From contig NC_031778.1 of the NCBI RefSeq assembly GCF_001522545.3, positions 21,358,411 to 21,422,410 of the forward strand: a stretch of 64,000 bases of DNA, read 5' to 3'. Within the stretch, counting starts at the first letter, position 1. The number at the start of each line of letters is the position of its first letter. Both the position numbers and the translations under genes were made by a program. The notes below the pieces were generated by a model. It was given only the letters and a program-made list of their open reading frames with translations, searched no databases and was not told the origin of the DNA. Positions 26,201 to 40,299 of this stretch are shown here, in pieces. Source of the stretch: Parus major. Lineage: Eukaryota; Chordata; Aves; Passeriformes; Paridae.

Positions 26201-29200
26201 TGGCTGCAGCACTGTCTGAATGGTGGAGCCTTGCCAAAAGTGAGCAGTGTCAAATTCTCTGTTTTACCATAACAAGTGCAGAGGTGAATGAGCACTGTCA
26301 AGAAAGCACCATGAATACTCTTTTCCGTTATTAACTGAATTTATTATTTTGCCGGTAAGAGTTACCAGCAGAAGGTGAACATTAATTTCACATCTGCATG
26401 AGCCTGGGATGGAAATGTTTGGAGGCTCATTGTGTTGAGGGGGTGGAAGCAAGCTCTGACTGCTCATTGCTAAACAAAACAGCTAAAATCACAAATATTT
26501 CCAGTCAGTCGTGACTTTAAAAATATCCAGAAGCGCATTTGGATTTGGGAGCATGTAAAAGAATATCGTAATCTGCTCAGGCTATTACATGAAACAGAAA
26601 CAGGTTGGATAAATCATTACCTGTTTTTATTCACCCAGTTTGTGCAAGTCTAACACCATGGGCTTGTGAGCCTTGGTGGTGTAAAACAACGTGCTTGGCC
26701 TGCTCTGGGTTGCCCAGCAGCCCCAGTAATAGCTGGGATGTTGGGTAAATCAATGTGGTTTTATTTGTACTTCAGCAGCTCTGAGAATCCTCTTTCTTCA
26801 CAATACCAAAGAAATTGTAGTAGGTGATTCAGTGCTTGGATTTTTCAGCCAAATCCAAAGCTTTAAGGAAATCACTAGCGTTGCATGCTCTGTGTACAGA
26901 GGAATGTTTCACTCATTTTCTCATCAAGAGGAAAACTCATTGTTCATCCCTGGAGGATTCAGTGGAGATAGATCCTTCTAGAATAGTGCAAGGAGATAAA
27001 ACTCATCCAGTTAATCTATTCAAACCTCCAAACTTTCAGGGTTGAAGGGGTTTAAGGAATTCTTCAACAGCTTGGAATTAAAGTCAGTAAAGTTAGCTCT
27101 GACACAGCTCTAGGACAGATTCTGCACGAGTCCTCCACCCTCCTAAAACTGTACTGCTGTGACTCCACCACTGGCACAGGGACAGCAATGGTGTGACTCA
27201 GAAATGCCAATGCAAATTGTTCTAATTGCTGATGAAAGGCAAAGGGAACAGACACAATTGTTTCATTAAAAAAAAAAATTAAAATCTAATTTTAGGTTAT
27301 TAGTGCTCTTAAGTAACTTTGGGTTGTGGAGGTTTGACATGGCAGTGTCCTCTCAGCTTTCCCACTGGGAGAGGGGACTCTTCCCTCTTGGTTTGTGGGC
27401 AGCATTGCCCAGGGGATGTTCTGCCATTAGAGATGGCTTTTTTTTTTAATGGAGAAATAGGTTTGCAGCCTAGTTACCTTAATTTATGAACAGAATATTT
27501 AGAATGTGGAGATGACTTCACTGAGATACTTTTTTTTTTTTTTTAATTACAAAAGCAAATAGAAATATTCAAATCAGATCACACTAATTAGCAGAGCTAA
27601 TTATGTTTTCCAAGCATCTCTCTTCTTACCTACTCTGCAATGAAAAAAAAAATAAAATCATTTGCTCATGATGTAAAACAGGGGAAAAGAGATTGCCATG
27701 ACAATTAGCAGTAATTAATGAGAAGCTTTGAATTGCTTTGTTTTAACCTCAGCATCTATAAGTAGAAAAGGCTTGGATTTGCCCTCTAAGGGGTGTGGGT
27801 ACAAACTCCTCCTCTTCCAGAAGGGAAGCAAAGACATGAGGGAATACAGCAAGGAGTTAAAATGGCTTTACCCATTCCTTAATGAGTGTTAGAAATAGTC
27901 ACATGTACCTGATGCAGATCCACATCTGTACACTTCCAACAAATAAAATGATATGGGTAAATGTTTTAATTGAAAGAATTTTTTCTCCTTTAGGACATAT
28001 TTAGCTTGAATAAATGCATTATCATTGCAGCTGGCTGTGAGATCTTACTTATTTTGTACAGAAATGTCTTAGGTTTTAGAGTTTTGGGGTTTTTTTTTCA
28101 CACTGGAATGAAAATAAATCTTGGGAAAATTTATGGAAGGGAGCTATATTATAGCATAACTTTTTTTTTTAATATTAATAAGAACAAGTTTCTTCCAATA
28201 AAGGCCTTTGTAATGAAAGGTTTCTCTCTGCCCTGAGACACACAGACATATTTTTATATGATGGAGTTACCTGCATTCAGAATTAAAAAGAAATATTGAT
28301 GAAAATATCTTCAGTTATGATTAGTTTTTGAAGACATTTAGGTTAAATAAAAATTTTGAAAACAATAGGTCAAGCTCCTACATTTGCATTTTACAGCTTT
28401 TGAGCATACTGCTTGTTCTCTACATCCATGGGACACATGAAATTTGTATGACAGAGCCTGGTAATAGTGCAACAGAGAGCACAGATGACATCTTGCCCTG
28501 TGTAATCAATCAGTATTTTGCCTTTAACAGCAGAGAGATCAGAATTTAATTGATGTTCTTTAGATTGGTCCATAAAATGCTTCCAAGTGGTTTGTATAAC
28601 TGCAGATCCTGTGTGGCCAGTAGATAATAGTCACATCTGGGGATGTTTTCCTTTGGACATACTTAGATTTGAAGTTGTGAGCCCCATGACCAGCTCCTCC
28701 CTGGGAAGTGACATGTGGAAGAGTTGAGAAACAGATCCATCTTCTGCACTGCTGCTTCCCTGTAATTGCTTCCTGAAAGCAGCTTGTCCTGGATGTGATT
28801 TCTGCAGCAAAGAGAGAAGTCACATTAACCCACTGAAAGGGGAGATGCTGCCTTCAATTCTCCTCTTGCCCTGCTTTCTCTTCTGATTTATGGATTCATT
28901 GTATACTTGCTCCCGACAAAACTTTGTGTTGTCTCTGTCACAGTGGCTGTGATATTTCTCTTCCTGAGGCTCCTGGGTCTTAGACTTGCACCATCTCTAA
29001 TTGAACAGCTGATGATTGATAATTGAATGCAAGAAGAGGCTAAAAAGCTTGGCTTGTGCAGCTGAGGAAAATGAAGGCTGATAGAGGTTGTCTGATACTG
29101 AAGGTGACAAACACTCCCAGCAAATAATTTAAGCTAAAGGACAGTGCTGGAACAAGTACAAATGGGCAATAAAGCATCTATGAATATTCCAAGGCCAGAA

Positions 29201-32200
29201 ATGAGCTTTCTAGGAAGAAAAGGAGTAAACAGGGGAGCCACTTTCTCCATGGGAGTGATGGAGTGAGGACTCCACACTGACAGAGCTGTGTGAGAGGTGC
29301 CTCCACACACCATGTTGGTGCTCCAGTGTCCTGGTAGATCAGGACACCATGAGGCTATTGCTTTTGGTGGATGTATAATAGGAGTTAAGGATTTCCTGGT
29401 CTGGTCTCCATATTTGTAACCCCTTTTTGTTACAAATCACAGGAATCTGCCCATTTTGTTTGGTTTCATATCTTTGGACAGGAACGCTGTAAAGGATGAA
29501 AACAAGGCAAAAGACAGCAAATACTCATTTTTTAACATCTTTCCTCTCCTTTCTGTTGCTGCCAGACTTTTTGCATCCCAGGCTGAATGTGGCAGACTGA
29601 GGGGTAGGAAGCTGACCTCCTGTGAGATTGAGATATGTTGAGAGATGGTGGGGTAGAATAAATGTGGAGACCCTTTGTCCCAAGGAATTTAATTGCTGAG
29701 CATGGCATTGCTTTGCTCCTGTGATATATGACCTATTTCGCTGTATTCTCTGCTGAGTTGGGGAAATAATCTTAGAGAGGTGTTTTGTGTGAAGGTCTGG
29801 CATTTTGTCTCAAGCTGTGATGCCGGAGTTTTGTGCTTGATGGTGCTCAGTCCTCAGCGTAATAAGTTTGCTTTCAAGAACTGGCGTTTTCAAAAACATT
29901 TGTTAGCTTCATTTTTCTTCCACTGACCTGAGCAGCAAACCCCTGAGAGTGGAGTTAGGCAAGGTGGCACACTTGTGAGAAGCCTTTTCCATGCATTTTG
30001 AAGGAAGGCAAAGCTTTTGTCCCAGGGCTCTGGATCAATCCTTACTTTGCCTCTGTGCTGCCCTGCATTGTGCAGTGTTGTGTTGCTTTCTGCCACTGCT
30101 TCTAAAGCAGTTTGTTACTGGACTTGGAAAGAGCTTTGCAGTATTTAATCTCATCAGAGAAAACTTCCTCATCCCATTATTTGGGCAATTTTGGGGTGGG
30201 GGAGTGGTTGTTTTCATTTGGGTTTTATGATTTATACTTCATTTTTACAGTGTGTTTGTTCAGGAGGAGGATTTTTCATTGCTTGCCTTTGTAGTGATTG
30301 TTTTGTGCTTTCTTGGGACAAACCCGGCTCTTTTGAAGGTCTGTGTGCTTACGTGCAAAATATTGGCAGATCTCTGAGGCTGAGGAATGCAGTGGAAACC
30401 ATAGTGCATCCTGTGCTTTGATTTCTGCAGATCTCCTTGTGCTGGTCAGGGTTACCAAGCTGAGTTTCTTGCTTCTAGCTCTTATCTATCTTAACTTCTA
30501 CAATCATCTATTCATATTAAGCTTCTCAACACACACTGTGAGCTGATTCAGTTCTAGTCTGGACTGGGTTAAATAAACCCTGAATCAGGGCTGTAAATGC
30601 TACTGGTGGTTCCTAATAATCTGGGAAAATTACAAAATGTTTTCTGGTTTGGTTGTGCACTTTGGGGCAGCTGTGTGGATTTCTGGACATCTGCCATGTG
30701 CAAGATGGGTGCTTTGCTCCTTATGGAGCCAGGCCAGTGGCAGAAAAGGAAATAGATTTACCCATACATATATAAAATATGCTCTGGGCATGTTCTCTTC
30801 AGGGAGCAGTGTCACAAAAGTGTCTTTTGGATTGTATACTCTCCTTGAGCTTGTGTGTTTAACTCCTTAAGAATAAAATGGCTTTACTCACATGAATAAA
30901 ACTTAGGTTTAAGTGACAAACTTCTTGTCAACAGGCATGAAGATTTTATGGTTTCATCTTTGGTTTTCCTGCTACTAACAATAATCTGCACCACCCTTCT
31001 GGATGTGTTCATCAGTAGAGTGCACACAGCAGCTCAACTCGTCTGGAATTGTCATTTATGTGTAGCTTGTTGGGATTAGAGAAAAAGAGGATGGTAATAT
31101 TGAGTTACATGGATTTCATCTGAGTTTGCATGGTTTGCATCTCCAGACATAAGGTTTGAAAGCAGCCATTCTGCTAAAATCAAGGAAAATTTACCATTGC
31201 CTCATGTTTTGCAAGAATTTCAGGGAGTGTTTAATTTTTTGATTGGGGTGGATTTTTTGTTGCTGTTATCTGTAGACCAGGTTAATTTGTCTAAACTCCT
31301 TTTTCTATTTATGTTTACAGTTGCTTCACTTCTCTTCCAAGCTGTTAATTTGTGATTTTGCATCTTATTCTTTTTTTCCAGTTGCATGGACAACTTCACC
31401 TTTTTTTGTGTTTTGTTCAGGGGCAGTGGAAGGGGAAAAGATGGAAAATAATCTTGTACCACTCAAAATAATATGAACTTTGAGCTCTGTGATTTCTGTG
31501 CTTTATCATCAAGTGGCTCTTTTGCACTTTGAGAAACAACATTTGAAGAAACCAAATCCAGCAGGAACCCTTCTGAGGGGTTAATACTTTGAGTTTTGTC
31601 ATCCTTCATCCTTGCTTTCCCATGGTTTTCTTCCCTAGCAATATGTCAATGTGCAAATATTGGCAAAAGCACAATTATGCACTCAAAACTCACAAGTTAA
31701 ACTCCCCCCAAACAGATGCTTTTTAAGGAAATCCTGCAGTGCTCAACAGTGAGAATTTACATGTACAGCAAACTTCTCTAACCATGTGGGTACTTAAGGA
31801 ATTTTCTCTCTCTTCCCCATCAGACTCTGACACTTGAAACTTCTTCCTTTTATTCATCTCATGGGGTCTGTGGACCTCTGACACTGATGATGAGAACAGG
31901 ACACTGAGATTTCTGCATTCCAACAGGGGCACCTCCATCTCCTGCAATGGGAGCCTTCAGTTGCTGGCACACTCTAGCTGATTTTGGCTTTCTCAGGCAA
32001 CCTCTAGGTTGGGTGCTACTTATTTAGGGTGGTAACATCACTTACAATGAACTTTTGGTGCATTTTTTTCCCCCCAGGAAATAAGATGTGACATATCTGT
32101 AAGCATCTATTCTCCCCATTGCCATCCCACATCCCTCTGATCGCTGTGTAAACACTGCTCCTCGAGATGCTCCAGCATCACAGAACTCCTAATTTGTTGC

Positions 32201-32470
32201 ATTTGTATTTTTTTGTAAATACTCTCTTTGTGGATATTAAATAGCAAGCAGATGTCCATCAGAATATGTGCTTTATAGTCACTCTTGTTTGACAGAACTT
32301 TGAAGAGTGGATATGTGTTGCATAATAGCTTTTATTTTTGAGTCATTTATTTTAATAAATTAAAGGCTGAAAGAAAAAACCCCAAAAAATATTTAAACAG
32401 ACTTTCACCAAAATGATAATTTGTATTACAGATCGTTGTGTTAGCCAGTCATTCTCTGTCCCTTTTTTTT

Positions 32471-32523
32471 GAGTTATATATAACTCCATATTATCCAGTT
32501 ATATCTTTAATTTTGGAGTTATA
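32471..32523. repeat. AT palindrome with a third inverted copy
   Basis: GAGTTATATATAACTC (32471-32486) is a perfect 16-bp palindrome. A further copy of GGAGTTATATA follows about 30 bases later. A likely origin is local duplication in AT-rich sequence. No function is evident. Confidence 0.6.
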
Positions 32524-35242
32524 TAGTTGGACATGTGTGTACATGTGGTGGGGGAACAGCAAGTGCACCACTAGTCTCTAAAATGCTCAGCCTGAATAAA
32601 ATCTGATTATTTCACATCGGATGGGCTTTTGGCCACTAATTTCAGTAGCTATGGACAAAATCCTTCTAGGCTGGCTGAAATCCTGTGCCTTGATTTTACC
32701 CAGAGCTCTGCTATTGTCAGAACTGAAACCTCTTTCTCTTGATCATCTGAGTCTGGATAAAACTTCTTGTATATTTTAATGACTTTTTAGCTAAATTTGC
32801 CAAATTACTTCCTCATCTTCAAAACTATTTTTAGTCTTTGACTGTTACTAAGTGGCACCATAGAAAATCACTAAAGCAGGGCAGAATCACAGAGAGGAAG
32901 TCTTATAAATATATTTCCTCAGTGAAAGATTGATGTGGCATTTCTGGAATCAATAGGAGATTTTTCATTGATTTCAAGGGGAATACCTTGCTTTAAAAGA
33001 GGAATCAGACAAATCCCCTCTTCTCTGTGTACTTGATATATGACACAGGATGTATAGATTTTTCTGGTGCTTCCCAAGTTCATAATTTGTACTTCACTCT
33101 CGTGCCACTTTGTGAATTAATTGGCAGCCAGAAGCAGTCCATCAGGATTATAGAGTTTTGCCTACCTTTTGGTGGTTATAACACTTATTTTAAAGCAGTG
33201 TTTAGCTATTTTTAGTTAAAGGCCATGTGGGTGGGTTTGGTACCAGCCTGCCACCACAGCAAAGTCAGATTTTTAAGAGACTAGAATCCATCAAAGCTCT
33301 GCCAGCACTTCCAGGGGTGGGGGGCTATTTGGTTAAATAGATGTTTATCTGGGAAAGTCATCATCTGGCTAGCAGCATACTGAATGTTTCTAAGCAGCTA
33401 ACTTATGTATACTAAACAAATTTGGTTTGGCTGCAGCTAGAGCTGCCCTGTGGAAATTCTCAACATACATTTGTTTGATTGAGCTGTCATTTTCAGTTGA
33501 TCTGCTGATGATCTGTGTCACTTTGTTTAAATGTCCTAGTGGTTTTTTGTTTTTTTTAATACAGTGCAAAACCAGTCTGCTTTCTGTGATGGATTAAATT
33601 GAGGTGAAATTTGAGAGTTACTCCTGTTTTTGATTTCTGTGCCCTGAGACAGGTGGGCTGGAATGACAAAGAACTTCGCACACAAACACATTAAAACTAA
33701 AATGGAGTGGATGCCCTTATGATTTAAAACATCCGTAGATGTGTCAACTACCAAATGCTCCCGTTCAAAGTAGTTGCTGGGATTTGCACTTTAAACAAGA
33801 AGTGGTATTTTTTCAGTCTATCCCTCTCAGCTAAAAGACCTGGACAAAAAAAGCACATTGAGCCTTTTTCTCCAGCAAAATTCCCTCTGGGTGCGTAGGT
33901 GTTGGGGTTTTGGCCTCTGGTGAGACAACACAAGGTTAATCCTGAGATGAGGTCCCTGGTGGGCAGGAGGGGATGGAAACAGGCTCCTCCAGCATGGTGG
34001 GAGTCTGTCAGCCCAGGCTGGGAGCTGGGCAGCACCTCTGGTGGTCTCAGCCCTGGAGATGTCCTTTCTGCAGGCACTTTCTAAAAGACCAAAGCTCCTT
34101 TCAGTCCCTCCAGAACTTGGTTCAAGTTTTTTTTTTTATTTTTGGAAGTATTGTTCAAGCTTTGGGCTATAGGCTGTGCTCCCTCAAGCTTGGTACAAGT
34201 GAGATTCTGGTGCTTCCACTGATTTTGGGGAGGAGTGGTGCTGGCTTCAACAGGAAAAGTGGGATGTTGAGGTGCAGGGAGGGACACAGCCAGCTCTGAG
34301 CAGAGTTCCTTGGGGAGGAATTCCATAGCCAGGCTCATCCTGGTGCTCAGCACTGAACTTGGAACTTCCCCTCCTCCAGCTGACCTTTCCACAGCCCTCA
34401 CTACAGAGCAGCTTCTCTCCATGCAACATGGGCTTCTTGTGCAAGGCTCACCACATTTCAGTCTTTGCTTTAGAGTCTTTGGAAAGTTCAATTTGCTCAT
34501 CTCCAGCTTTTCCCATCTGGGCTGTGGTCCATACATGAGCTGCAGCTCTGTGAGGAGGGACCAAGGCATGCCAAGTCCAGACAAAATGCTTATTTTCCAA
34601 TGCAGCTGATTTGTTTTGTGACCATGGGTTGGTTCTGTTCACCTCCACAGCTGTGGATGGCGAGATGGAGACATGGATGTGCTCTGAGAGCTCTTTCAAC
34701 ACCTTTTCATGACAATGCTTGGATTTTTTTCCTCTGATGTTCTTAGAGTTATACATGGCCCTATCAAACATGCTGAACTGAGGTTCACCAGAGTGTGGAG
34801 AATGTCAGCTAAATACCAGTTTGATGCTTGCTCTATATGAGCAGTTGCTTTTATTTAACTTGAGTTTCTAATGAGCTCACCAGGGAAAACTTTAAAATGA
34901 AATTTGTTCCTTCAACTTTCTTGCCCTGGAAGTGTCTTCTGTGAGCAGCAAATTCTATCACTGCAATTCTCTCTTTCCTGGTGGAGACACTGGTGCTGCA
35001 GCGAGGGGTATCTAACACAAGATCTCCTGTATTACCACTTATGGCTTTGTGAAGTATCATGATCTAGCCTGGAAATTGCTGAGCATTTTTTTGCTCTTAT
35101 TTGGACAGGAGGAATTCAAGTCACTTTCAGAACAATTTCAGGAAAAGCCACATTATTTTCCTGACATAAAAAACCCTCAGCATCTCAAGCCATTTTTGCT
35201 CAAGGACTCCACCACTTCTATGATTTAGGATGTGTCTCTGTG

Positions 35243-35286
35243 TTTATATATATATTATATTACATATACATGTTGTATATATACAT
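35243..35286. repeat. AT-rich simple repeat (TA)n-like
   Basis: Imperfect TATATA/CATATA dinucleotide tract: TTTATATATATATTATATTA followed by CATATACATGTTGTATATAT. Confidence 0.8.
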
Positions 35287-38200
35287 CCTTGTCATTATAA
35301 ACAGTACTTAAATCCATGTCCGTAAACATAAATAGATATAAAGTTAAGTACTCTTTATAACAGAGGATTAGTCCACAGTGACATAATAGGTGGAATTAAA
35401 GTATATAACAACCTCCTGTTAGTTTGAGTCTGAAGGGTCCTGTGAGATCCTTGGGGATGGAGAGCACTGCCTGGGCCAAGGTCTCTAATGGCATGGCATC
35501 CAATTACACCAAGGCTGAATTTACTCCATTAAGAGCTATGTATTTATTTAAGCTGTCATATATCAGCCTGCACATGAAAACAATAGAGTTTGTGAAGATT
35601 GCCAGTTTGGAAAGGGGGAAAAAAAATAAAAAAAGATTATTTTTCAAATTTTCTTCCAAGTTATTGGGATGAACCAGAAGCTTTCAGAGTGCTGATTTAT
35701 TGCTCTCTGTTAGTGGCTCCCCAGGACCCCTCTGATTCTCCAAGATCAACAGCTCCAGAGAAAGCAATACAAGGTGTATGGAACAAAGAGGGGAATAAAT
35801 TACATTAGCAGTTAACTTTCTTTACAGTTAATATATATTAATAAATATCTACAAAACGATTGAGGCTTTGACCAGGAAGCCATGTAAAATAAACTGTAGT
35901 CCACTCTTTTTTTTTTTTCCCCCTCTTTTTTTAAAAAGTCAGAATAGATCTAACTGATGTTAACTGTTTCACAGCAGGGGTCTCATTCTGGTTTCACACT
36001 GGTGTCACTGTTGATTTTGGAGGGGGGATGTGATCAGAATAAGGACTGTCACTCCTCCTGCCTTCCAACAGGCTACTGGTGCTACAGGAACACTTGGCAT
36101 TTCCATACTGTCCTGCTTTGCATCTTCAAAGCACTGGGGAGAGATGAGTTATTCACCATGGAGCTCATCTGAGGCAAATGAGATAATATGATCCTGTGGA
36201 AGAAACGGGAAACCCAAGAGGGAACGGGGGAATTTGTTACTGGATATGTTTGCAAAAGCAACCGAGTGTGCAGCATCAGAGCTGCCTGCTCCCAGTGTAA
36301 GCAAAGATTCTGTGGTTTGATGGACCCAGGGAGGTGAGAGCCCAGGAGGTCTTTCCTGTTAGTCCTGCATGTGCTGAAATATCTTCTCGATATTTTCTGA
36401 CCAGCTGGACTTAGAAAACTCTGGGTTTGCTGGCCAAAAAAATCCCCAGTGGGTTCTGTGTCTGTGATATCTCTGTCTGTGGAGCTTTGGCTCGCATGGA
36501 GCTCTCCAAACATGAGACATGGGCAGCCTCTTGGTCCTTGAGAGCTCCAGAAGTTTCCCCTGGGAGTTCAGCAAGGCAGATGGAGATAATCCATATTGCT
36601 CCTTTTCCTCCAAAGAAGAGGGAAAAGGGGTGAACAGAGTGAGGTGTTGCTCTGGGTCCAAGTGAAGGGAGTAGCAAAGGGCTTTTGGCTGAGGTTGAAA
36701 ATATGTGTTAAAAGAGAGAACAGGCACCTCCCAGCATTGGCTGTGGACCACCAGCATGGGAGAGAGGCAAGAGTGGAAAGCTCTTAGGCAGTGTTAAAAA
36801 CCCCCAAACACTGAACCACAGAGAACTGGCCCTTCAGAGACACGCTAGGTGAAAGTACAGCCACACAAAAACCCTTGGAGGAGTTTCCAAATTACATGAG
36901 GAACAATTTTATAGGAAAGAGGTGACAACATCCTAGATTTGCCAGATTTCTGCAAACACTTTTCCTTTTAAAACAAGCCTCCTGATTGCTCAGCAAAACT
37001 CAGAGCTCTTAATATTTGGGGTTTGGAAATTTTTTTCCTTTAACTTCTCTGAATGTTTTCCTTTTTCATTATTTTTTTTGTAATAACATGGGAAAGAAAA
37101 TGAAACATCTCTGAGAAAAGGAAGGGAAAGAAATAGGGAGGAAAAGTGGAGAGGAAATGAAGGATTTTCAGGGGAAAGCTAACTGTTTTGCAAGTACCTT
37201 CCTGCAGCAGAGGATGCAGACAGGGCACAGGCATTGCTGAGACAATGCAGCATCTGAAGCTGAGCTGAAGCACGTGAAACCTGTGATGATGGAGGAGCTG
37301 GGCCCCCATTTTATCTCTGTGTAGATGTCTTGGCTGCAAAAACCCTGGTGTTTCCCCTTGTCCTCTTATACAAAGGCCAAGAAAAATAATTGCTACAGAT
37401 TCTTGCACTCATGTATGCCACGCTTCCTAGAAAAATAAATTATCTTAGAAAGGTAACTGAGAATTTAGCTGTACTTAATGGGTGTAATTTCCTTTTGCCT
37501 CCATCCTTGTTTAAAATCATCCTACCATGGAGTTTGGGGCTTGCTGTAGGGCAGCAAGTAGCTTTTTCCCAGTTGTGCTTGGATGCCTGCAAACGGTGTC
37601 AGTTCCATGGGCAAACCTTATCTGCATTGTCACTGAAATGAAGGTTTTGGTAAACTCAGACAAAAGTCCCACTGGCATTAAGATAAATCCTGTTTGTTGG
37701 GACAGACCAGCCTTCTGAAATGGGGCAGGAAACATGAATACATTTTATCAACCGTGAATATTTTGTTGAGATTGAAAGTTAATTAGTGTTTATTTAGAAT
37801 ATGTGGCTGGCACAGGTAGAATTATGTCAGAAAATATTGTGGAACTGCTTTGAGGAATGAGCAGGGTCTTGGAAGAAATTGGTGGTGGAGATAATGTACA
37901 TAAATCCAGTTCAGAATGTTTTTTTGGGTTTTTTTTGCCTGGAAAAAAATGCAATGAAGATTCTTGGACTCTGAAAATGTGTGGGTTTTTTGAATGACAA
38001 ATCAATGAGAAAAACTTGTCCAAGTGTTCCAACCAAGGCCCTGGGTTTCATGGAGACAAATGGGGAAAAAATTTCATTCAAGTTTTGCAGCAATCCCACC
38101 CAAAACAGAGCTGTCACACAAGAATAAATGTATGTACACATGTGATAAAAAAATGTCCAAAAGGTTTTTTTTTGTAAAAAATAATAAAAAAAATTATAGT

Positions 38201-38742
38201 GGATATAAACATAAACCGATGCTCCAGCATGCCACAGAATACACTTGACACAAAGTATAGCTGCTCTTGGGAATCATGATTTTCCAATCAGCTAAGTATG
38301 TTCTGCATGTTACTGAGTGACCTTCTGCTGAGGAATGGCTTGCAGGAAAAATTGTGGCCTTGTATCTCCTCGGAAACAAATGCTGGAAGCCAGTCTTGCC
38401 AGACCTTGAGTTTCAGAAGTGGACAGTATTGTAGGATTAATTACCCGATACTTTTCCTGATTAGTGTATTTGTTATGAGTACTTCTGTTAGTGCTTCAAG
38501 GACTTAACTACAGTGTATCACAGTGTCACTTGAGTATAATTAATACTCTTTCACTGTAATTGCATAATTAAAAAGCTGTCTGGCTGCTGGTGCGAAACTC
38601 TGCTCTGCAGCAGCTTGGTTTTCCAAAAGCAGCTCCCAAAAGCCCATCCCTCCCTGGGATGCTTGGGTGTAGTATTCTGCATCCTTCTCTGATAATCCCT
38701 CAGCTCTTTTATCCCCAGCATTTTGGGAATGTCCTGTGTAAG

Positions 38743-38800
38743 GCCAGGGGTTTGGACTTGATTGATCCTTGTAGGTCCCTTCCATCTCAGGGTATTCTGA
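38743..38800 (+). mobile_element. CR1-type LINE 3' end remnant
   Basis: The stretch contains GCCAGGGGTTTGGACTTGAT, then GATCCTTGTAGGTCCCTTCC, then ATTCTGA. The order and spacing match the typical 3' terminus of bird CR1 elements (a GGTTGGACT..GATGATC..AGGTCCCTTCCAAC..ATTCTATGA pattern, from memory). It is diverged, and the 8-bp terminal repeats are reduced to a single ATTCTGA. It supports an avian or reptilian source. The 5' extent is unclear and could reach somewhat before 38743. Confidence 0.7.
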
Positions 38801-39079
38801 GCTGCCCTCTCGCCACTGGTGTCTGCTCCCTGCTCTTCCCAGGTGGAGTGCAGTCTCATTGGGATTCAGGCAGTGCAGGTCCCCTCCCCAGCGACTTCCC
38901 TGGGGTATTTTTGCCCTGGTGGTGTGTGAGAGAGGATGGGGGTCCCTGAGCTGTCACTGGTTCATTCTTTTTTAACCTCTTTGTGCTTAGAGTGAGACTT
39001 GCTCAGCTCCTCAAAGCAGATGGATGTGTGCTTGCAGGCTAGTTCTGAGGTGCCTGCTGGCAGGAAGGGGTTAAATTCC

Positions 39080-39480
39080 TTTTTATTCATAATGTGCTTT
39101 TGAAACAAAACTTCATGACCTGGCTTTTTTTCCCTTTCCTTTTTTTTTTCAAGTGATTACACTTTGCCGCATAATAAGGGAGTGAATGCATTTGTGTCTC
39201 AGGACCGTACTCTACCAGATACTGACATGTTCAACATCTCCTGTGGCTTACCAAACACATCAGGGATGTGGACCTCCCTCTGTTTTCTCATTATGCCAAA
39301 TAATGAAATGTGGAAATAATTCTAATCCTTTCTTCTGGTTGTGCTGTACCTCTGAAAATATGATAAACTCAATCCAATTAAAAGTCATTACCTCTACAAG
39401 GCTCAATCTCTATCTATAACCTTTGTTTTATAATTCACTCTGTTATCTGTCTTCATTATAATTTGGTAGAATAGTCATCT
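39080..39480. promoter_or_regulatory. Candidate conserved non-coding element
   Basis: Repeat-free stretch with TTTATTCATAATGTGC, GTGATTACAC, GCCGCATAATAAGG and CAATTAAAAGTCATTA. Homeodomain and HOX/PBX-like words (TGATTACA) are present. It lies about 300 bases after the CR1 remnant. Confidence 0.3.
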
Positions 39481-40299
39481 TTTATTACTGCTTTCTGTTT
39501 GAAAGAGGCATGTGATTTCTAGTGCTACTTTGTGACATATCTCAGTTTAAAACAGTAAAGGTCTACTAATGAGTAAAAAGAAGTTCAGTTACACTGATTT
39601 ATTGCATCGAGATAAAGTTTCATTTGTGTTCATTATAATACTGTAGGTTTAAGTAATTGTTTTGATTTAAAAATGTTCTTTTACAGCAATAGTTTTTCAC
39701 TGTGGCAGGGACTGTTAAAGTGCATTACCTTTTCTGTCTTACCCCAGCTGATACAGATTTAGTTAAATTTTGCTCTTAATCGGTGTTTTCTGTGTGTAAG
39801 TGGCTGGTCTCACTAATTCACGTTTAACCTTCTTGTCCTTAGTTTGGTTCCAAGCTCGTTGGCTTCTTGTGCCATGTCAGTGTGAGAATATATGTCATGT
39901 TTACCATTATGGCAATCAAACAATGAACAAAAGCTGGTTCCCTAATCCATTTTTCCTCCCTTGGCAGTGACCAGTACTCAGGGTTAAAAATTTCAAGGCA
40001 GATTTTCTTTTTTTTTTTCCCCCCTTGGGTCTACTCCATATAGAGAGTCATGAAGGGCATTAGTGAGTATGTGATAGCTGCTGCAGCTCCTCTCAGTTGA
40101 AATATCTTACCAAGGTACAAACTTAAGCTGTTAGTAAGAGTTTCAGCATGCTTTAGGCTGCCTCCCATCCCATGTGGATCTCTCCAGACCCCTTGCTAGC
40201 TGCAGATCTGGCTCTCAGTACATCAAATCCTACAGCTGGCGTTTCCCTCTTCTCTTCCCCCCACTCTGTGTAACCCAGGAAAGGTTTTGAAAGTCAAAT

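Larger units (their letters stand above)
24000..38700. other. Intron, nothing recognised
   Basis: Ordinary intronic sequence with scattered A/T runs (for example T-runs near 27436 and 27531), a microsatellite at 35243 and short palindromes. A 9-bp inverted pair CTGATTCAG/CTGAATCAG lies at 30543 and 30580. No exon, RNA gene or full transposon was recognised. Confidence 0.45.

Noticed and set aside
34081..34584. 167-codon open frame on the - strand containing an A-rich stretch
   Set aside because: Considered as a second retrocopy because of the T-run near 34128, but the run lies inside the frame, there is no tail or flanking duplication, and the peptide has no recognisable family.
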